Assembly: GCA_946807835.1 (NCBI GenBank)
Contig: OX327684.1
Location: forward strand, 37,136,501 to 37,200,500
Source: Ailanthus altissimus
Taxonomy: Eukaryota > Streptophyta > Magnoliopsida > Sapindales > Simaroubaceae
Length of the DNA: 64,000 nucleotides
Reading direction: 5' to 3'
Under the pieces are notes generated by a model. It searched no databases and was not told the origin of the DNA. It was given only the letters and a program-made list of their open reading frames with translations. The translations under genes and the position numbers were made by a program. Below, piece after piece: positions 48,284 to 61,091 of this stretch (position 1 is the stretch's first letter; every line of letters starts with the position of its first letter).

Positions 48284-49478
48284 GCTGACGCCGAGACAGC
48301 CCCCTACAACCTTAATCTCACTTCTCAATCTCAGAGTGGGCAGTATTTGGATGATTACCGCCGACCGCTGTGAGTCCATCGAAGCCAAGGGTAATCGCCG
48401 ACATCTGACCACAGTAAGTTTTTTCTTGAAGGATTTAGTTTTGTTGGTTTGCTCGCATTTAATTTTTCGTTAGTTATTTAATTGAAATAAATTACAGCAT
48501 GGATTGAAACATGTATATTGTATAGTATGTGTATGTGAATGCCCTAAGATTGAAGCTGTATTCCTATCGAGTATTTAAAATAATAAACCTATTAAATACA
48601 AGATTATAGGCAATTGGCAGTGAGCTGAAATTGGCATGTTGTATCAGATATATGCAGAATCTTCCATTTGGTTGCGAAAATTCTGTTGGATTTGTAGATG
48701 TGTTGTAAATACAACAAATATACAGAATTCTAGTTTCATTGGGCACGGTTCAGTTCATTACCCTCTTTTCCACAATTGCGCATCATTATAAGAGAAGATT
48801 GCAAATGAACTTTAAGTTTTGTGGTTAATTGAAAGGCAAATTACTTAACATGATTAAATTATTTGAGCATAATCATGCTGTATTAGAATTCAGTAACCAT
48901 GTATGCAGGCACATACAAGTTTGTTATTATGAGAATGTTGTGATAGATAAACCAGAATTGATAGAAATGCACAAATTAGAATTCAATAAATTTTGTATTT
49001 TTGGTGCTAGCCACCAGCCATGGGCCACATTGATCTTGGGATTTAGATCTACTGCCTGCCTGCTTGTTGATATGATGATTGTGCTGCCAAAAAGCGAGAG
49101 AGCTAGCAAAGTTTCAAGACTCTAGTTGCTCGCTGCGTTATCTTCTTCCATCTCTGAATCAAAAGATTTTGCGAATCTGAATGGAGAAAAGGTTGGGGAA
49201 GATAAATGCACTGTGAAAATAATCTAGAGAGTCTGAGTTTTTTTGGTTTGCTACTGTTTTTTATTGATATTTTGCTGTTGTTTTAGAGTTGTATTGCTAC
49301 TGTTTTTGTTGTTGTTTTGCTATTATTTTTCCTGCTATTTTAGGATTGTTTTGCTACAATTTTTGTTGCTTTTTATTGATGCTTTGCTGCTGTTTTGGGC
49401 TGTCTAGCTACTTAATTTCTATTACATCATATACCCTTTTTAATGATGATTTTTTTATCAAAACTTTATTTGTAGATA

Positions 49479-51625
49479 ATGGATTCAGATTGAAGTTCAA
49501 CTGGTAATAATTTTGTGGACTTACATTCTCAATCAAATTCTGAGGACGATCATGAGAGGGATACGGGTAAGGAAGAAAAAGCTTCCTTACCCCCACGCTC
49601 TAAATAAAAAAAAGAGAAAGCTTGTACTATAAGTATCGGCACAAAAATCGAAAGCATGGTTGCACTTCAAAAAAAAATAAAACGTTAACAGACAAAGCAA
49701 AGTGTAATCATTGTGGTAAGTTGATTAGTTGTCATTCAGTGCTTCATGGAACCAGTGGTATGTCAAAACACTTAAAGAGATGTGTTGAGTTTAACAAGAA
49801 GGTGATTGATGATCAACAACTAATTTTTGGTAAAGAACCTACTGAAGAAGAAGGAGGGGGTAGTAATATTGTGCCCAAAGGATGGAGTCAAGTTGGATGT
49901 CAAGAAGCTCTTGTTAAAATGGTAGTGATGGATGAGCTACCTTTTAGTTTTGTGGAGAATGCTAGGTTTTGATATTATAACAGTGTGACAGTTTCTAAAT
50001 TTGATGTTCCATCTCATAGAACCATAACAAGAGATGCAGTTGAGTTATTTGGTTTAGAGAAAGGCTTATTGAAGAGTTTAATTAGTGGGCAACGAGTGAG
50101 CTTGACCACTGACATTTGAACTTCTATTCATAATAATAGTTATATGGTTGTCATAGCTCACTTTATAGATAGTCATTGACATTTGTATAGGAGGATTTTG
50201 AGCTTTACCCCCGTTTTAAATCACAAAAGAGATATAATCGGGAAGTAGTTGGAGGATTGTTTGTTAGATTGGAATATTGATAAAGTATTTTGTGTAACAA
50301 TTGATAATGCAAGTGCTAATGATGTTGCCTTATCTCACTTGAAGAAGAGATTGAAAAGTCAAAGAGAAGATTCTTTGGTTTTAAATGGGGAATACATGCA
50401 TGTGCGCTGTTGTGCGTACATTTTAAACTTGATTGTAACAGAAGAGCTGAAAGATTTGAATGAGAACGTGATTTCTATACGAAACGCAATAAAATATGTT
50501 AGATCTTTTGGATCGCACTTGCAAGCCTTTAAGTATTATGTGAAAAAGAAGAAGATTGAGTATAAAGGAAGCGTAGTGTTAGATGTACCAATTAGGTAGA
50601 ATTCTACCTACTTAATGTTGACGACTACATTGAAATTTCAGAAGGCTTTTGATTTGATGGCAGATGATGATCATTTATATGGAAATTATTTTTTAGAGGA
50701 GGAAAATGGAAAGAGAAGACAAGGGCCATCAGTTAGTTCAGATTGGGAAAATGCTAAGCATTTTGTGTTATTTTTGCAATCTTTCTATGAAGCAACATTA
50801 AAATTCAGTGCTTCATTAAGTGTTACCTCTACAGACTGTTTCAATGAAATTTGCATGATACATTCATGCTTAACAAAAATGAGTCAAAGTAATGACTTTT
50901 CTTTGGAAGACACGGCAAATAAGATGATTTTAAAATTTGATAAATATTGGGAATTCAGTGAGAAGATTAATAAGATTTTGATAATAGACACTTTACTTGA
51001 TCCACGACGTAAGATGCAGTTCGCTGGATTTTATTTTGCAAAACTCTTTGGTAATGACAGTGTAAAAATTGAAGAAATGAAACATCTCAATAAAGAGTTA
51101 TTGTTTAGGCTTTATGAAGCCTATAGTGCATTGCATGACAAATTACAGTGCGGTGCATCTATTGGTAGTGGTACTGTTGTTGGTGGTGGGAGTAGTAGTA
51201 CTAGTAGCATGCTTGTTTCACAGTTACAAGTACCTGATAGCACCTCGACCTCACTAGTTGCAGATGTTATGCGGCGTGATGACCCTTAGAGTGAATACAT
51301 TGGGCTTATAGAGGACGATAATGATTTGGAATAAATGCATGAGATGGAAAAATACTTCATGGATAAACTTGAGAATCCTCGCAACCCGCATTTTGATGTT
51401 TTACAATGGTAGAGGTTGAATGCCGAGTGATATTCAATTTTGTCACGTATAGTTAGAGATGTACTTGTTGTACCTGTATCTACTATGGCCTCTGAGTCAA
51501 CTTTCAGTACCGGAGGTCGTATTCTTGATTCATTTCGGAGTTCGTTAACTCTGAAAGTAGTTAAGGGCTTGATATGTGCACAAAATTGGATACGATCTTC
51601 ACTTTTGGTGGATAAAGCGAAGTGA
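49479..51625 (+). pseudogene. hAT transposase pseudogene
   Basis: From ATG at 49479, one main frame with at least ten stops. A BED-type zinc finger (CNHCGKLISC, HGTSGMSKHLKRC) lies at 49710-49795. The central RNase-H-like region includes VFCVTIDNASANDVALSHLK and YMHVRCCAYILNLIVTEELK. The plant hAT RNase-H insert region (LLDPRRKMQFAGFYFAKLFG) is near 51000. The C-terminal hAT dimerisation domain (VPVSTMASESTFSTGGRIL) is near 51470-51530. Domain order is normal and the body full length, but stops near 49491, 49970, 50118, 50597, 51289 and beyond make it inactive. Confidence 0.9.
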
Positions 51626-52084
51626 GAATAAAGATTACTTGCAGATGTTGAATATTATGACCAACTAGAAACAAGTAAAATAATGTGAATTACTATAATA
51701 AAATTCAAATATTTATAATTATGCGCGTACATTTTTACTTATTTTTTGTGTGTGTAGAGTTTGCTCATTTGTCAATGCAAGAGTGTCCACGGGCACTGAC
51801 ACTACATCAATAATAAATTATGTTATTTATATTTACTTGTGATATGCTTGGAGATATCTTTTTTATGTAGAGGTTTCCAAATGAGTTTTGGAGTTTAACT
51901 AATGCTTAATAAATTATTAAATTTTGGACTTAATCTTTTATTTGATTTGTATTGCTTTTTCTGTAATGTTGTTAATTATTATGTCGTATTGTAGTTGGTT
52001 ATGATATGTGAATATTAATTTAGTAGGTTATTATATTTAATCAATGGAATGTTCAAAATAAGGGGAGATTCTGTCAAAATTTTC

Positions 52085-52952
52085 TTAAAAACATGACAAT
52101 AACAATATTTTACGGCATTGAATTTTAATTGAAACGAATCAATTTCAAAAGTAATCAAATTATAATATTTCTACTTCACGTAATTTAATTTTAAATAATA
52201 ACATTTAACGCAGGTCAAATCCATGATATTTAGCGTAATTGAAATCGAAATAACATTTCTAATTAAAATATTTAACGTATTTCAACTTGAATTGAATTTA
52301 CAATGACTAAATTTTAAGTAATTGGATTTAGAATGAATCGATCTTAAAATAAAAATAACAATATTTTACGTCATTGAATTTTAATTGAAACGAATCGATT
52401 TCAAAAGTAATCAAATTATAATATTTTTACTTCATGTAATTTAATTTCAAATAATAACCTTTAACGCAATTCAAATCCATGATATTTAGCATAATTGAAA
52501 TCGAAATAACATTTCAAATTAAAAAAATTTAACGTATTTTAACTTAAATTGAATTTACAATGAAAAAATTTAAGTACTTGGATTTAGAATGAATCGATCT
52601 CAAAATGACAGTAACAATATTTTACGGCATTGAATTTTAATTGAAACAAATCGATTTCAAAAGTAATCAAATTATAATATTTCTACTTCACGTAATTTAA
52701 TTTCAAATAATAACATTTAATGCAATTCAAATCCATGATATTTAGCGTAATTGAAATCGAAATAACATTTCAAATTAAAATATTTAATGTATTTCAACTT
52801 GAATTAAATTTACAATAACAAAATTTTAAGTAATTGAATTTGGAATGAATCGATCTCAAAATGATAATAACAATATTTTACGCCATTAAATTTTAATTGA
52901 AACGAATCGATTTAAAAAATAATCAAATTATAATATTTCTACTTCATGTAAT
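52085..52952. repeat. 256-bp tandem array inside the hAT 3' region (about 3.4 units)
   Basis: AACAATATTTTACG begins at 52101, 52357, 52613 and 52869, exactly 256 bp apart. Units share GAATYGATTTCAAAAGTAAT, TTCTACTTCACGTAATTTAA and CCATGATATTTAGCGTAATT and differ at a few percent of sites by eye. The last unit is partial. Purely noncoding. Confidence 0.93.
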
Positions 52953-53448
52953 TTATATTCATTTTGAATCTAAAATAATAATATTAACAAATTTGTTAAA
53001 TATTATAATAATTATTAAATTTAGAATACTTCAATTTGAATTTAGCATTAACAAATTTTTGACCCGATTCGAATCAGACCGTCTCGTCCTGAACCCGACC
53101 CAAAAAGTCCTAAATCGTCCCGAATTGAAAAGTCCTGAACCGTCCCATCCCGAAAAGCCTCGAACCAACCAGTCCCAAACCCGAAACAACACTGTTTCAA
53201 AGCAATTTAAAAAAAAAAAGAAATTTCAAAAATTTCTAACCCATCCCAAACCGACTCGACCCAACATTTCGATCAGGTTCAAAAAATTTTGAACTCGACC
53301 CAAACTCGAAAATGCCCACCCCTATGTTTATATAATTTTAGAATGAGATAATTTTTTTGTTTATCTATAATATAAATGTTTAGATCCATTTAATAGCATA
53401 TAATATATATTAAATACAATTTGTTATTTTGCATGGAGGCGGAGAGAG

Positions 53449-53521
53449 CATACCCGGTGGGACTCGAACCCACAATCGCCTGATTAGAAGTCAGGCGCCT
53501 TATCCATTAGGCCACGGGTGC
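53449..53521 (-). tRNA. tRNA-Arg (anticodon TCT)
   Basis: On the minus strand a 73-nt cloverleaf: acceptor GCACCCG..CGGGTAT plus G, D-arm GCCTAATGGATAAGGC, anticodon stem CCTGA/TCAGG with loop CTTCTAA (TCT, complement at 53486-53488), and T-arm GTGGGTTCGAGTCCCAC holding the B box. No intron. No encoded CCA, as in nuclear genes. The acceptor stem has a G1-U72 wobble and a C2-A71 mismatch, which is unusual. No T-run terminator is obvious downstream. It lies 157 bp from the CHY1 start, on the opposite strand. Confidence 0.88.
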
Positions 53522-53678
53522 CTTCGTTGCCTGCTTTCCTCCTATTTTGTAAAAACTTTACAAAATGAGAACAATGGATTGCAAAGTCGTGCACTCAAAG
53601 CTGTCGTCAGTGGTGACTGGTGAATCCCCTGAATTGAGATAGAGAACCGACCTTTCCCTGGGACTCAAAAGTACGAAG

Positions 53679-56600
53679 ATGGCTCCTCAGGAAGAGCAGG
53701 TGGGGGGCTTTCTATTTTTTTTTTTGGTTGTTTCTCCTGTATATAAACAAATATACTTTGGAATCACTCAACTCACTGTGTTTGGTTTTGTGTCACAGAT
53801 TTTAGAACAAGAGACCTCATTTGCGAGAATATTGACTCTTAACAGGCCCAAACAATTGAATGCCCTTTCATATCAAATGGTGTGATCTCATTTTCCTTAT
53901 CGCTGCCTTAAATACTAAATGGAAGCTGCTCTTTCTTATTCAAAAGACAATTATGTGGCCGATTCTAAATCATTTTCTATTTGTTTGTCCAATTCGAATG
54001 GTAGATTTCTCGGCTATTGGAACTTCTCCTACACTATGAGACTGATTCTACTGTCAAGTTCGTAATTGTTAAGGTACTTTGTTTTTTCAGCATAAAACAA
54101 ACACATGCCTTTCTCTTTTAGAAATTCATTAAAATAGAATCATTTTCTTACCTTGCAAGTGTAACCCGTTCGTTACAGACTTGCGGCTAATGAATGGTTG
54201 GTTGTGTCTAGGGAAAAGGAAGAGCATTCTGTGCTGGTGGTGATGTGGCCTCCGTTGTCCGCAGTGTTACTGACGGTGCGTGTGTTTTTTTTTGAGTACA
54301 TATGGAGAATCTTATTTGTTGGAGTAAAGTTTGTTAAACGGAGAGTTCACTGCAACTTTTTAATCATCTGTTTCAATAGGTGATTTGAGATCAGCTGCCG
54401 ACTTCTTTTACAAGGAATATACATTAAATTATTTGATGGCAACCTACACTAAGCCCCAGGTGCTCGTTCTGCTAAAACTTGAATGATCTTCCATGATTAT
54501 CATATTTGATGCCTTTATCTTCTTGATATGAAATTTCTTTTCTTTCTTTTCTTCTTATATTTAGCAAATAAATGTGATTGAAGGTTTCGATTCTTAATGG
54601 AATTGTCATGGGAGGTGGGGCTGGAGCGTCAATACATGGTAGATTCCGTGTTGCAACAGAGAATACAGTAGGCCTTATGTCTTTCTTTTGAGTTCATCAC
54701 TTTTAGTTATAAGGATTTAGTCATTAACAATTTTAGTTTGTTGCCAATTATAATATCTTAGTCTTCTAAGCTCATTTTGGTTACCTGTCTTGTGATTTAT
54801 ACACACTGTGGGAATGCAGACCAAGTAATGAGAGACTACTTAATGCTGATATTTATCCAGTTTGGCATTATAAATAAATATGGGAGACAGTTAAAAATGT
54901 GTGAAAAAGGTGTCCTGTAAATTAATGGCTCTATTGTTCTGAGTAAGCATATCTTTGTATTAAACATTTGCAGGTATTTGCAATGCCTGAGACAGCTTTG
55001 GGACTCTTCCCAGATGTAGGGGCCTCTTATTTCTTGTCAAGACTCCCTGGATTCTTTGGTAACTCAAGTTATTTTCTTGGTTATAGTTTTCATGCTCTTA
55101 ATTCAAACTATGTATGAGATCGCCAGATTCCAATCCTCTCCAAAGAGGAGATGGTGATGCTTAAATATTATGGAGGATTTTGGTTGCCTGTAGCCTTTGG
55201 TTGCTTGGCATCTCATCTCCCCATAAGATTGGGGTAGATTATCAAATGATGGATTTGCATCCTACTTGGGAGAAACCTATTATTGAAGGAAGTAGTGACC
55301 CTTCTCCTTATTGGTCAATTCCCTTTACTCCTATTCCTCTCGCTGTATCAGCTAATCCTACCTTTCAATCATGTTTGTGAGATTGAGAAGAATAAATACT
55401 GCAAGTTTATTTAGCAAGGAAAAAATTTGTCGATTTTCCTTGTTATCTTTTAAGTGATTTAGTGAGGGGACCTTCATCTCTATGTTCTGTGATATGAGTT
55501 ATCTATGGTCATATTGTCTATTCATAGTCATGGTTTTTTTAATTGATTAAGCTAAACTTGGAGTTTTCAATATATACTTAACTATCTTCTGCAATATTTG
55601 GCAGGAGAATATGCTGGTCTGACAGGTGCAAGGTTGGATGGTGCTGAAATGCTTGCATGTGGTCTTGCAACTCACTTTGTCCCCTCATCAGTATGCTTCC
55701 TCTATGGTTATAATCATTGAATTGGATATTTTTTGAAAGTTCACATGTTTGTTTAAAGCTATTCATAGAAATTTGATTTGATTATTTAAAGACGGGATGC
55801 TGTAACTAATATTTGTATGCTAGAATCTGAAGTTCAATCTTCATTTCTCTAGGATTGGAGACTGAAACTAGTTGACAGAGGTCTAAAACCTTGTCAAGAG
55901 CCTAAATTTAGAGAATCTTTTCTTTTTTTTCCGCAACTTTTGAAGATCTCTTGTTCTGGCAAAGTTTGACAAGGATTTTATCCTATACCTCTCTACCTCC
56001 AAGTCATGCATTTTTAATTTATTTGCTTATAATCGTGTGAGTATTCGTGCCGTTTAGATGCTAGTACTTGTTTTATTGGATCAACAGAGGTTGTCTTTGT
56101 TAGAAGAGGCATTATGCAAGGTAGATTCAAGTGATCCAGCCCTCATTTCAGCAGTTATTGATAAATTCTCTCAGCAACCTTCTTTGAAAGACAACAGTGC
56201 TTATCATCGGTTAGTTTTTTACTTATAATTTTGCTTTTTTTTTTTTCTCTTTTTTGGGAGGGAGGAGGTTTATTTAAAATAGTTATATTGCACATCTGTT
56301 TGGAGGGAGGGAGGGAGAGAAAGTGGTACCTCAAGTTGGAAGCTATAAAACACAATGCATTCATGAGAAAGTGGTTAATTCATGGGTTCTCAAGGTTCCA
56401 TAGTAATAATTTTCAGGAGTGTGACTTGTTACCTGAGTTAAAGGCACCTGTCTGAGTACAACTATGATCTTCATGAATTTTATGTACAATATCCGTTTGT
56501 CTAGTTTTCGTTCATTCTTGTCAGCAATTTTAGCTCTATAATGCATACACAATAAATTCTTCGGAATACATTTTAGCCAACTAGATTTGCCATGTGGTCT

Positions 56601-57564
56601 ACTAATTCTCATATCAAGTGTTTTCTTGGCTTAGGATGGATGTTATTGATAAGTGCTATTCTCGAAGAACAGTTGAAGTAATTTTATCTGCTCTGGTGAG
56701 TTGATGATTTGGATTGGTTCTGTATGGAGAACAATGACGTGTTTTTTCTGTAAAATATTTATGAGTTTCTCTTTTGGGTGTTTTGCTTGATCATTATAAT
56801 ATTGTTTGAGGTAAAGTGATCCAAGTCTTATGCTTGCTTATTTGTAGGAGAAGGAAGGCACAAATGCAGCGGATGCATGGATATTAGATACTATTCAGTC
56901 ATTGAAGAAGGCTTCACCAACAAGTCTTAAATTGTCTCTTAGATCGGTATGTGCATAGCATGCCTTTGATAATGTTATCTGGTTACGCCAAAGTTGGTCT
57001 GAAGAGCTTGTTGGAAGTTTCTGAAAGTTTGTTTGAGAAAGCTGATTTTGCTCCCGTTATTTCAGATTAGAGAAGGAAGGCTTCAAGGTGTTGGTCAATG
57101 CCTTGTTCGTGAGTATAGAATGGTTTGTCATGTCCTGAGGGGAGAAGTTAGCAAGGACTTCTTTGAGGTTTTAAACTCTAAATATATGTCTTTTATTATC
57201 ATTTTTCATGTGATTGTCTCTAAAAGCTTGTCTTTTGATGCAGGGTTGTAGAGCCATACTAATAGATAAGGATAAGAGCCCAAAGGTTGGTGAACATTCT
57301 CTTTCCATATCTTTGCATCTTTGATTGCATTCTCCATAAATTTTCAGTTACATAGGGTTTCTATAAGTAAATCAATTAACTCTTTTTCTTTTGAGTTTGA
57401 GAACAATTCTTGTTTTTCCTTTTCAGTGGGAACCTTCTAAATTGAATCTAATCAGGGACAGTATGCTTGACTGTTATTTCTCCAAGGTGAATGATGATGG
57501 ATGGGAGGATCTAAAGCTTCCTGCTAGGTCCAACTTGCCTGCCTCTGCCATTGCGAAACTTTAA
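53679..57564 (+). CDS. CHY1: 3-hydroxyisobutyryl-CoA hydrolase, CHY1-like, peroxisomal (14 exons)
   Basis: Fourteen GT-AG exons join in frame to 377 residues: 53679-53699, 53799-53879, 54005-54073, 54212-54275, 54380-54459, 54584-54667, 54974-55058, 55605-55690, 56088-56209, 56635-56695, 56848-56946, 57066-57167, 57244-57285, 57427-57564. The enzyme hydrolyses 3-hydroxyisobutyryl-CoA in valine breakdown. Crotonase-fold motifs: [23 protein letters not shown] and GIVMGGGAG (oxyanion hole), [15 protein letters not shown] (conserved Glu and Asp), then the hydrolase C-terminal domain ([35 protein letters not shown]). The final AKL is a type 1 peroxisomal signal, as in Arabidopsis CHY1. Exon 1 is only 21 nt (MAPQEEQ), and the ATG at 53679 is the only one giving a joined frame. 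The length is normal for the family and no lesions are seen. Confidence 0.94.
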
Positions 57565-59879
57565 GAATCCCCGAAGGGGCGAATGCAGCTTGCTCAACAG
57601 AACTTGCCTTGTGACAAACTTATAATAGAATTATGTGCCTCTCGTTGCACTTATAATTGAGATGCTATTGGCAATTCTCCTGGGTGATAAATGAGTTGGC
57701 CAGAAAATAAGTTTAGCTCAGCATTTCTCCTGAGTTTTATACAACCAGTGAATGTATATCTGAGGAAACACTTTAATAGAAATTATTATTATTATACACT
57801 GTATTCTTATTTGGTGAAATATTTTCTTTGAAGTACGGCATAATCTTGTCTAATCCTGTTCTTTGAAGTATGAAATTCTTTCACCAAGTTGAATTAAACA
57901 CGACCCATCATTTTATGCTTTGAGATTGAGCTTCTGGCTGCTTTCTCCCCTGTTTTCTTGTTTGGTGGTGTGCTCAACGTGCTCTGTATAGCATAACGAC
58001 GCACGGAATGATTCTGGCTGACTCTTGGTAGTGTACGGAATGGTTAAAAAAAACGATGCTTTTGCCTTTTGGACTGTTAGTGAAATATTTTATATGTTAC
58101 AGCAAAGTGCCATAGTGAGGACGCTGGAGTAGAGTGTTGAAGACAAGATCAGTCCCTGGTGTGTCTAACGTGGGATGTGAGTAAAAGGCAGAGCACCGTT
58201 TAGTTGTGCGTTGTCCGTGAAATTTCAAATACCAATTTTACTATTTTATAGCACGGTCAAGAGAACCTTACCCTATGACCCATCAAAGGAGTAGTTCTCC
58301 GTTAAGGAGTTACTTTACTATATTCCAAATTTAATGGTTTTAATAAATCTTCTATTGCAGGTTCCAGTCATATAAATATATTCATCATCATCATTATTAA
58401 AGGATATGTATACAATATGAAATTACATGCTACTCCGGCTCTTAAAGAATGAATAATACTGGAACTTGTAATGAAAATTACAATGACAGTAGCATAAACA
58501 AAAGCATCTATCATTATGTATGTCGCTGTCCTGTCCATATGATTATGCCAGCATTACAATATATGAAGTGTTTGGGTTACAATCAAAAGCAACCTTGCAT
58601 ATTATCTCTGAGAAAGAGGGTATTGAATATTGATTCCAGACAAATATACCCGAGTTCAATAGTCGAAATTATTGATGGGTCGCACGTTTAGCACATAACA
58701 AACACCAAATCATCTTTTATTCTTGCTGAATTGGTTATTTTGGTTGTTCAACTAAGATTCTAGTTGACTTCTTAGCTCATTAAATGTTGATCCACTTTAG
58801 GAGCAGTAGCCTAGTGCTAATTTTACATTTTCCTTTTTTTTTTTTTTATATAAAAGAAATCAGTTTAATATCGACAACAAAGCCCTATAACTGGGATACA
58901 ATTACAATTACTTCTTTGGTTTTCTCCTTTTTCTTTAAGTGGATATTAAATATGTTTCATATTTTTTTTATATCTTATTTAAATGAAATATTATGTAAAT
59001 AAATTTCCAATGTATTTGAGTGGACGTGGGGGCTAGCAGTTTGAACGAATGGGCGGATCTCCTACTTGCCAACCACCAACCTCTACTGCAACTTTCGAAT
59101 TCAACTGGGGCGGAAAATTGATCCCCAATTTGTAAAGTTCGCCAAAATTATTTATTTACGCGTGATCATCACATGATTTTTCTATATATTTGAAATGGAT
59201 TTTTTTAATATCATAAATATTATACACGTATTACTTGAAATTTACTTTCTAACTTACCCATTAACCCATACGCAGGTACCAGTACCCCTACATGAGAATT
59301 GAAATTGATGGCTGACAAAGGCTTTGCTTATATAAAATTTGGAACCAATGGAAACCAAGTTAATTTTTGTTCGTTGTACAAGTAGGTCTCGGTCAAACTT
59401 GGTGAGTTGAGTGAGTTTGTGCTTCTTATGATATCTGTTTAAACTTTTGCGCATAACAAAATTCGGAAGAGAACATGCCAAAGCTAATAAAATTTTTATT
59501 ATTAGAATTGGTGGAAAGACATTATATCTAACAGACATCAATACATGTCTTTTTCACGGAGCATATAATATATAAATTGTGATTAAAGAACTGTCATTCT
59601 CGGAAATAGAAGAGTGCTCTTGAGCTTCGCGTAGATTAATAATCTTTATACATTATGTTAACATGCATGTCTTTTACAAGAAGCAAGATCAACCGATGAA
59701 ATATGCCAGAACAGAACGATATGAATAATTGACAAGAATAAAAACTTCATAATCCATCAAACCCCAAATTAAAAAAAAAAAAACAACTATTTGATCATTA
59801 CTATGTAATTCAAATTTTCTTGATAAAATAGATAAGTATAAATCTAAAGGAATGTTTTTATGCTTGATTAAATGCTCGA
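57565..59879. other. Intergenic region between CHY1-like and U-box genes
   Basis: The first 250 bases are likely CHY1 3' UTR. No further exon, tRNA or TE domain recognised. Small open frames (58449-58691, 59254-59541) lack domains. Confidence 0.5.
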
Positions 59880-61091
59880 TCAATTGGCTAAGCCAAAATA
59901 ATCTTTCAATTCCCAAGGAAAACAAGGGGATCGCCTCCAGGAATTGGCATGCAACTTGAATATCTTGACCACCTTATCCTTGGTGGAAGATCTACCCTCC
60001 ACATGCAGCAATGCCAAAAGCTTCTTGACGGATCCACATATCAAGATTTCCTCCAATACCCTTTCAGTGGGGTGAGAATTACAAACCAACCACATGATCT
60101 TCACCCCAATGTTGGTGGCGGTATTTGAAACATGCAATAATTTATTGGACACAGCTGGGATGCCCATATTATGCTCCACCAGAGCCTGTCTTCCCTCAGC
60201 ACATTCGCATAATAATTTGATCAGAAGCAACATTTTCTCACATTTCGATCTGCTTGAGTCCGGCAAAAGCTCAACAAGGACACAAACTGCACCGGCTTCA
60301 ATGGCCCTTAATCGGCTCTTCTTTGATGAACTCAATATTTCAATCAGGACATCTAAGGCACATGAGCTTGCCTTGGTGCATATCTCATCTGATACAAGTA
60401 CCAACAAAGATTTGAAAAAATCGATTCCTTGATCTTGTATCATAAAGCTCCAGTTATAATCAGTTTTGGCCATCGTTCGAAATATAGTTATGGCATAAAG
60501 TCTGGCTTCAGCGCTTCCTCTTTGAAGAACAATAGCCATGGATCTCATGGATTCAGGTTTTGATAAAATCTCCAAGGTATTGTCTTGTTCAGATAATGGA
60601 AGTTGATGGAGAATTCCCAAGGCCTCCTCACACGCTGTAAAGGTAACAAAATCTGAGCTCTCAACAAGTATGACCTGAACAACTTGGACACCACCGGATC
60701 TAATGAAATCAGATTTAGTCTCATCACTCATTTGGATAACAGATTTCAGTTTCTTCAGGGAAGTTACCTTGAATGGAGACGTTTCGACAGTGGAAAGAAG
60801 AGACAGCAACTCCTCGTGTTTGATTGATGGGGTTGCTGGAGATTGAGATTGATGATGATTGTTTAGCCATGCTTGGATGAGTCGCTTGAGGGTGTGATTA
60901 GGTGTGATATCGAAAGTGTGGATGGGTTGCATGGTGGCAGGACATGTATTCTTCTTGTATTTGAAGAACCATTTCTCGAGGTTCTTGCGTTCATATGTAA
61001 CGCCGGTGCAGATGGTGACAGGATCCTTCATCAGCTCCATCGATATCGGGCAGCTGAAATCTGCCGGATATTCCATCCGATCCATCTCCAT
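59880..61091 (-). CDS. U-box E3 ubiquitin ligase with ARM repeats (PUB22/23/24-like), intronless
   Basis: One uninterrupted frame of 403 residues on the minus strand. The U-box is at residues 9-80: FSCPISMELMKDPVTICTGV, then TYERKNLEKWF, NTCPATMQPI and TPNHTLKRLIQAW, which recruits an E2. Residues 100-390 are helical ARM-like repeats (SGGVQVVQVILVE, EAGAVCVLVELLPDS, LLLIKLLCECAEGRQAL) for substrate binding. The order, the size and the single exon fit the stress- and immunity-related PUB20-24 group of plant ligases, which act in cytosol and nucleus; the exact paralogue is not decided. ATG at 61091 precedes MEMDRMEYPADF; a second Met at residue 3 and a third at 6 are alternatives. Overlapping + strand frames are shadows. 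Confidence 0.93.
   Translation of the reverse strand: MEMDRMEYPADFSCPISMELMKDPVTICTGVTYERKNLEKWFFKYKKNTCPATMQPIHTFDITPNHTLKRLIQAWLNNHHQSQSPATPSIKHEELLSLLSTVETSPFKVTSLKKLKSVIQMSDETKSDFIRSGGVQVVQVILVESSDFVTFTACEEALGILHQLPLSEQDNTLEILSKPESMRSMAIVLQRGSAEARLYAITIFRTMAKTDYNWSFMIQDQGIDFFKSLLVLVSDEICTKASSCALDVLIEILSSSKKSRLRAIEAGAVCVLVELLPDSSRSKCEKMLLLIKLLCECAEGRQALVEHNMGIPAVSNKLLHVSNTATNIGVKIMWLVCNSHPTERVLEEILICGSVKKLLALLHVEGRSSTKDKVVKIFKLHANSWRRSPCFPWELKDYFGLAN

Larger units (their letters stand above)
47876..53324 (+). mobile_element. hAT-superfamily DNA transposon, 5.4 kb, with TIRs and 8-bp TSD
   Basis: Both ends read TAGGGGTGGGCA inward (47876-47887; complement at 53313-53324). The flanks TGTTCATA (47868-47875) and TGTTTATA (53325-53332) form an 8-bp target duplication with one C/T difference, the length hAT elements make. 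Subterminal DNA is rich in CCCGACCC/GACCCG motifs on both sides. The inside holds a dead transposase (49479-51625), a CT-rich direct repeat (48091-48283) and a 256-bp tandem array (52085-52952). It lies in the spacer between the NDUFAF3-like gene and the tRNA. Confidence 0.93.

Noticed and set aside
52085..52952. CRISPR-like array
   Set aside because: Units are contiguous 256-bp tandem repeats without unique spacers, inside a eukaryotic transposon.
57033..57251. Independent small gene in the CHY1 region
   Set aside because: It is exon 12 of the CHY1-like gene read through its introns.
60094..60432. 112-codon + strand frame over the U-box gene
   Set aside because: Shadow of the PUB-like coding sequence on the other strand, with no domain of its own.
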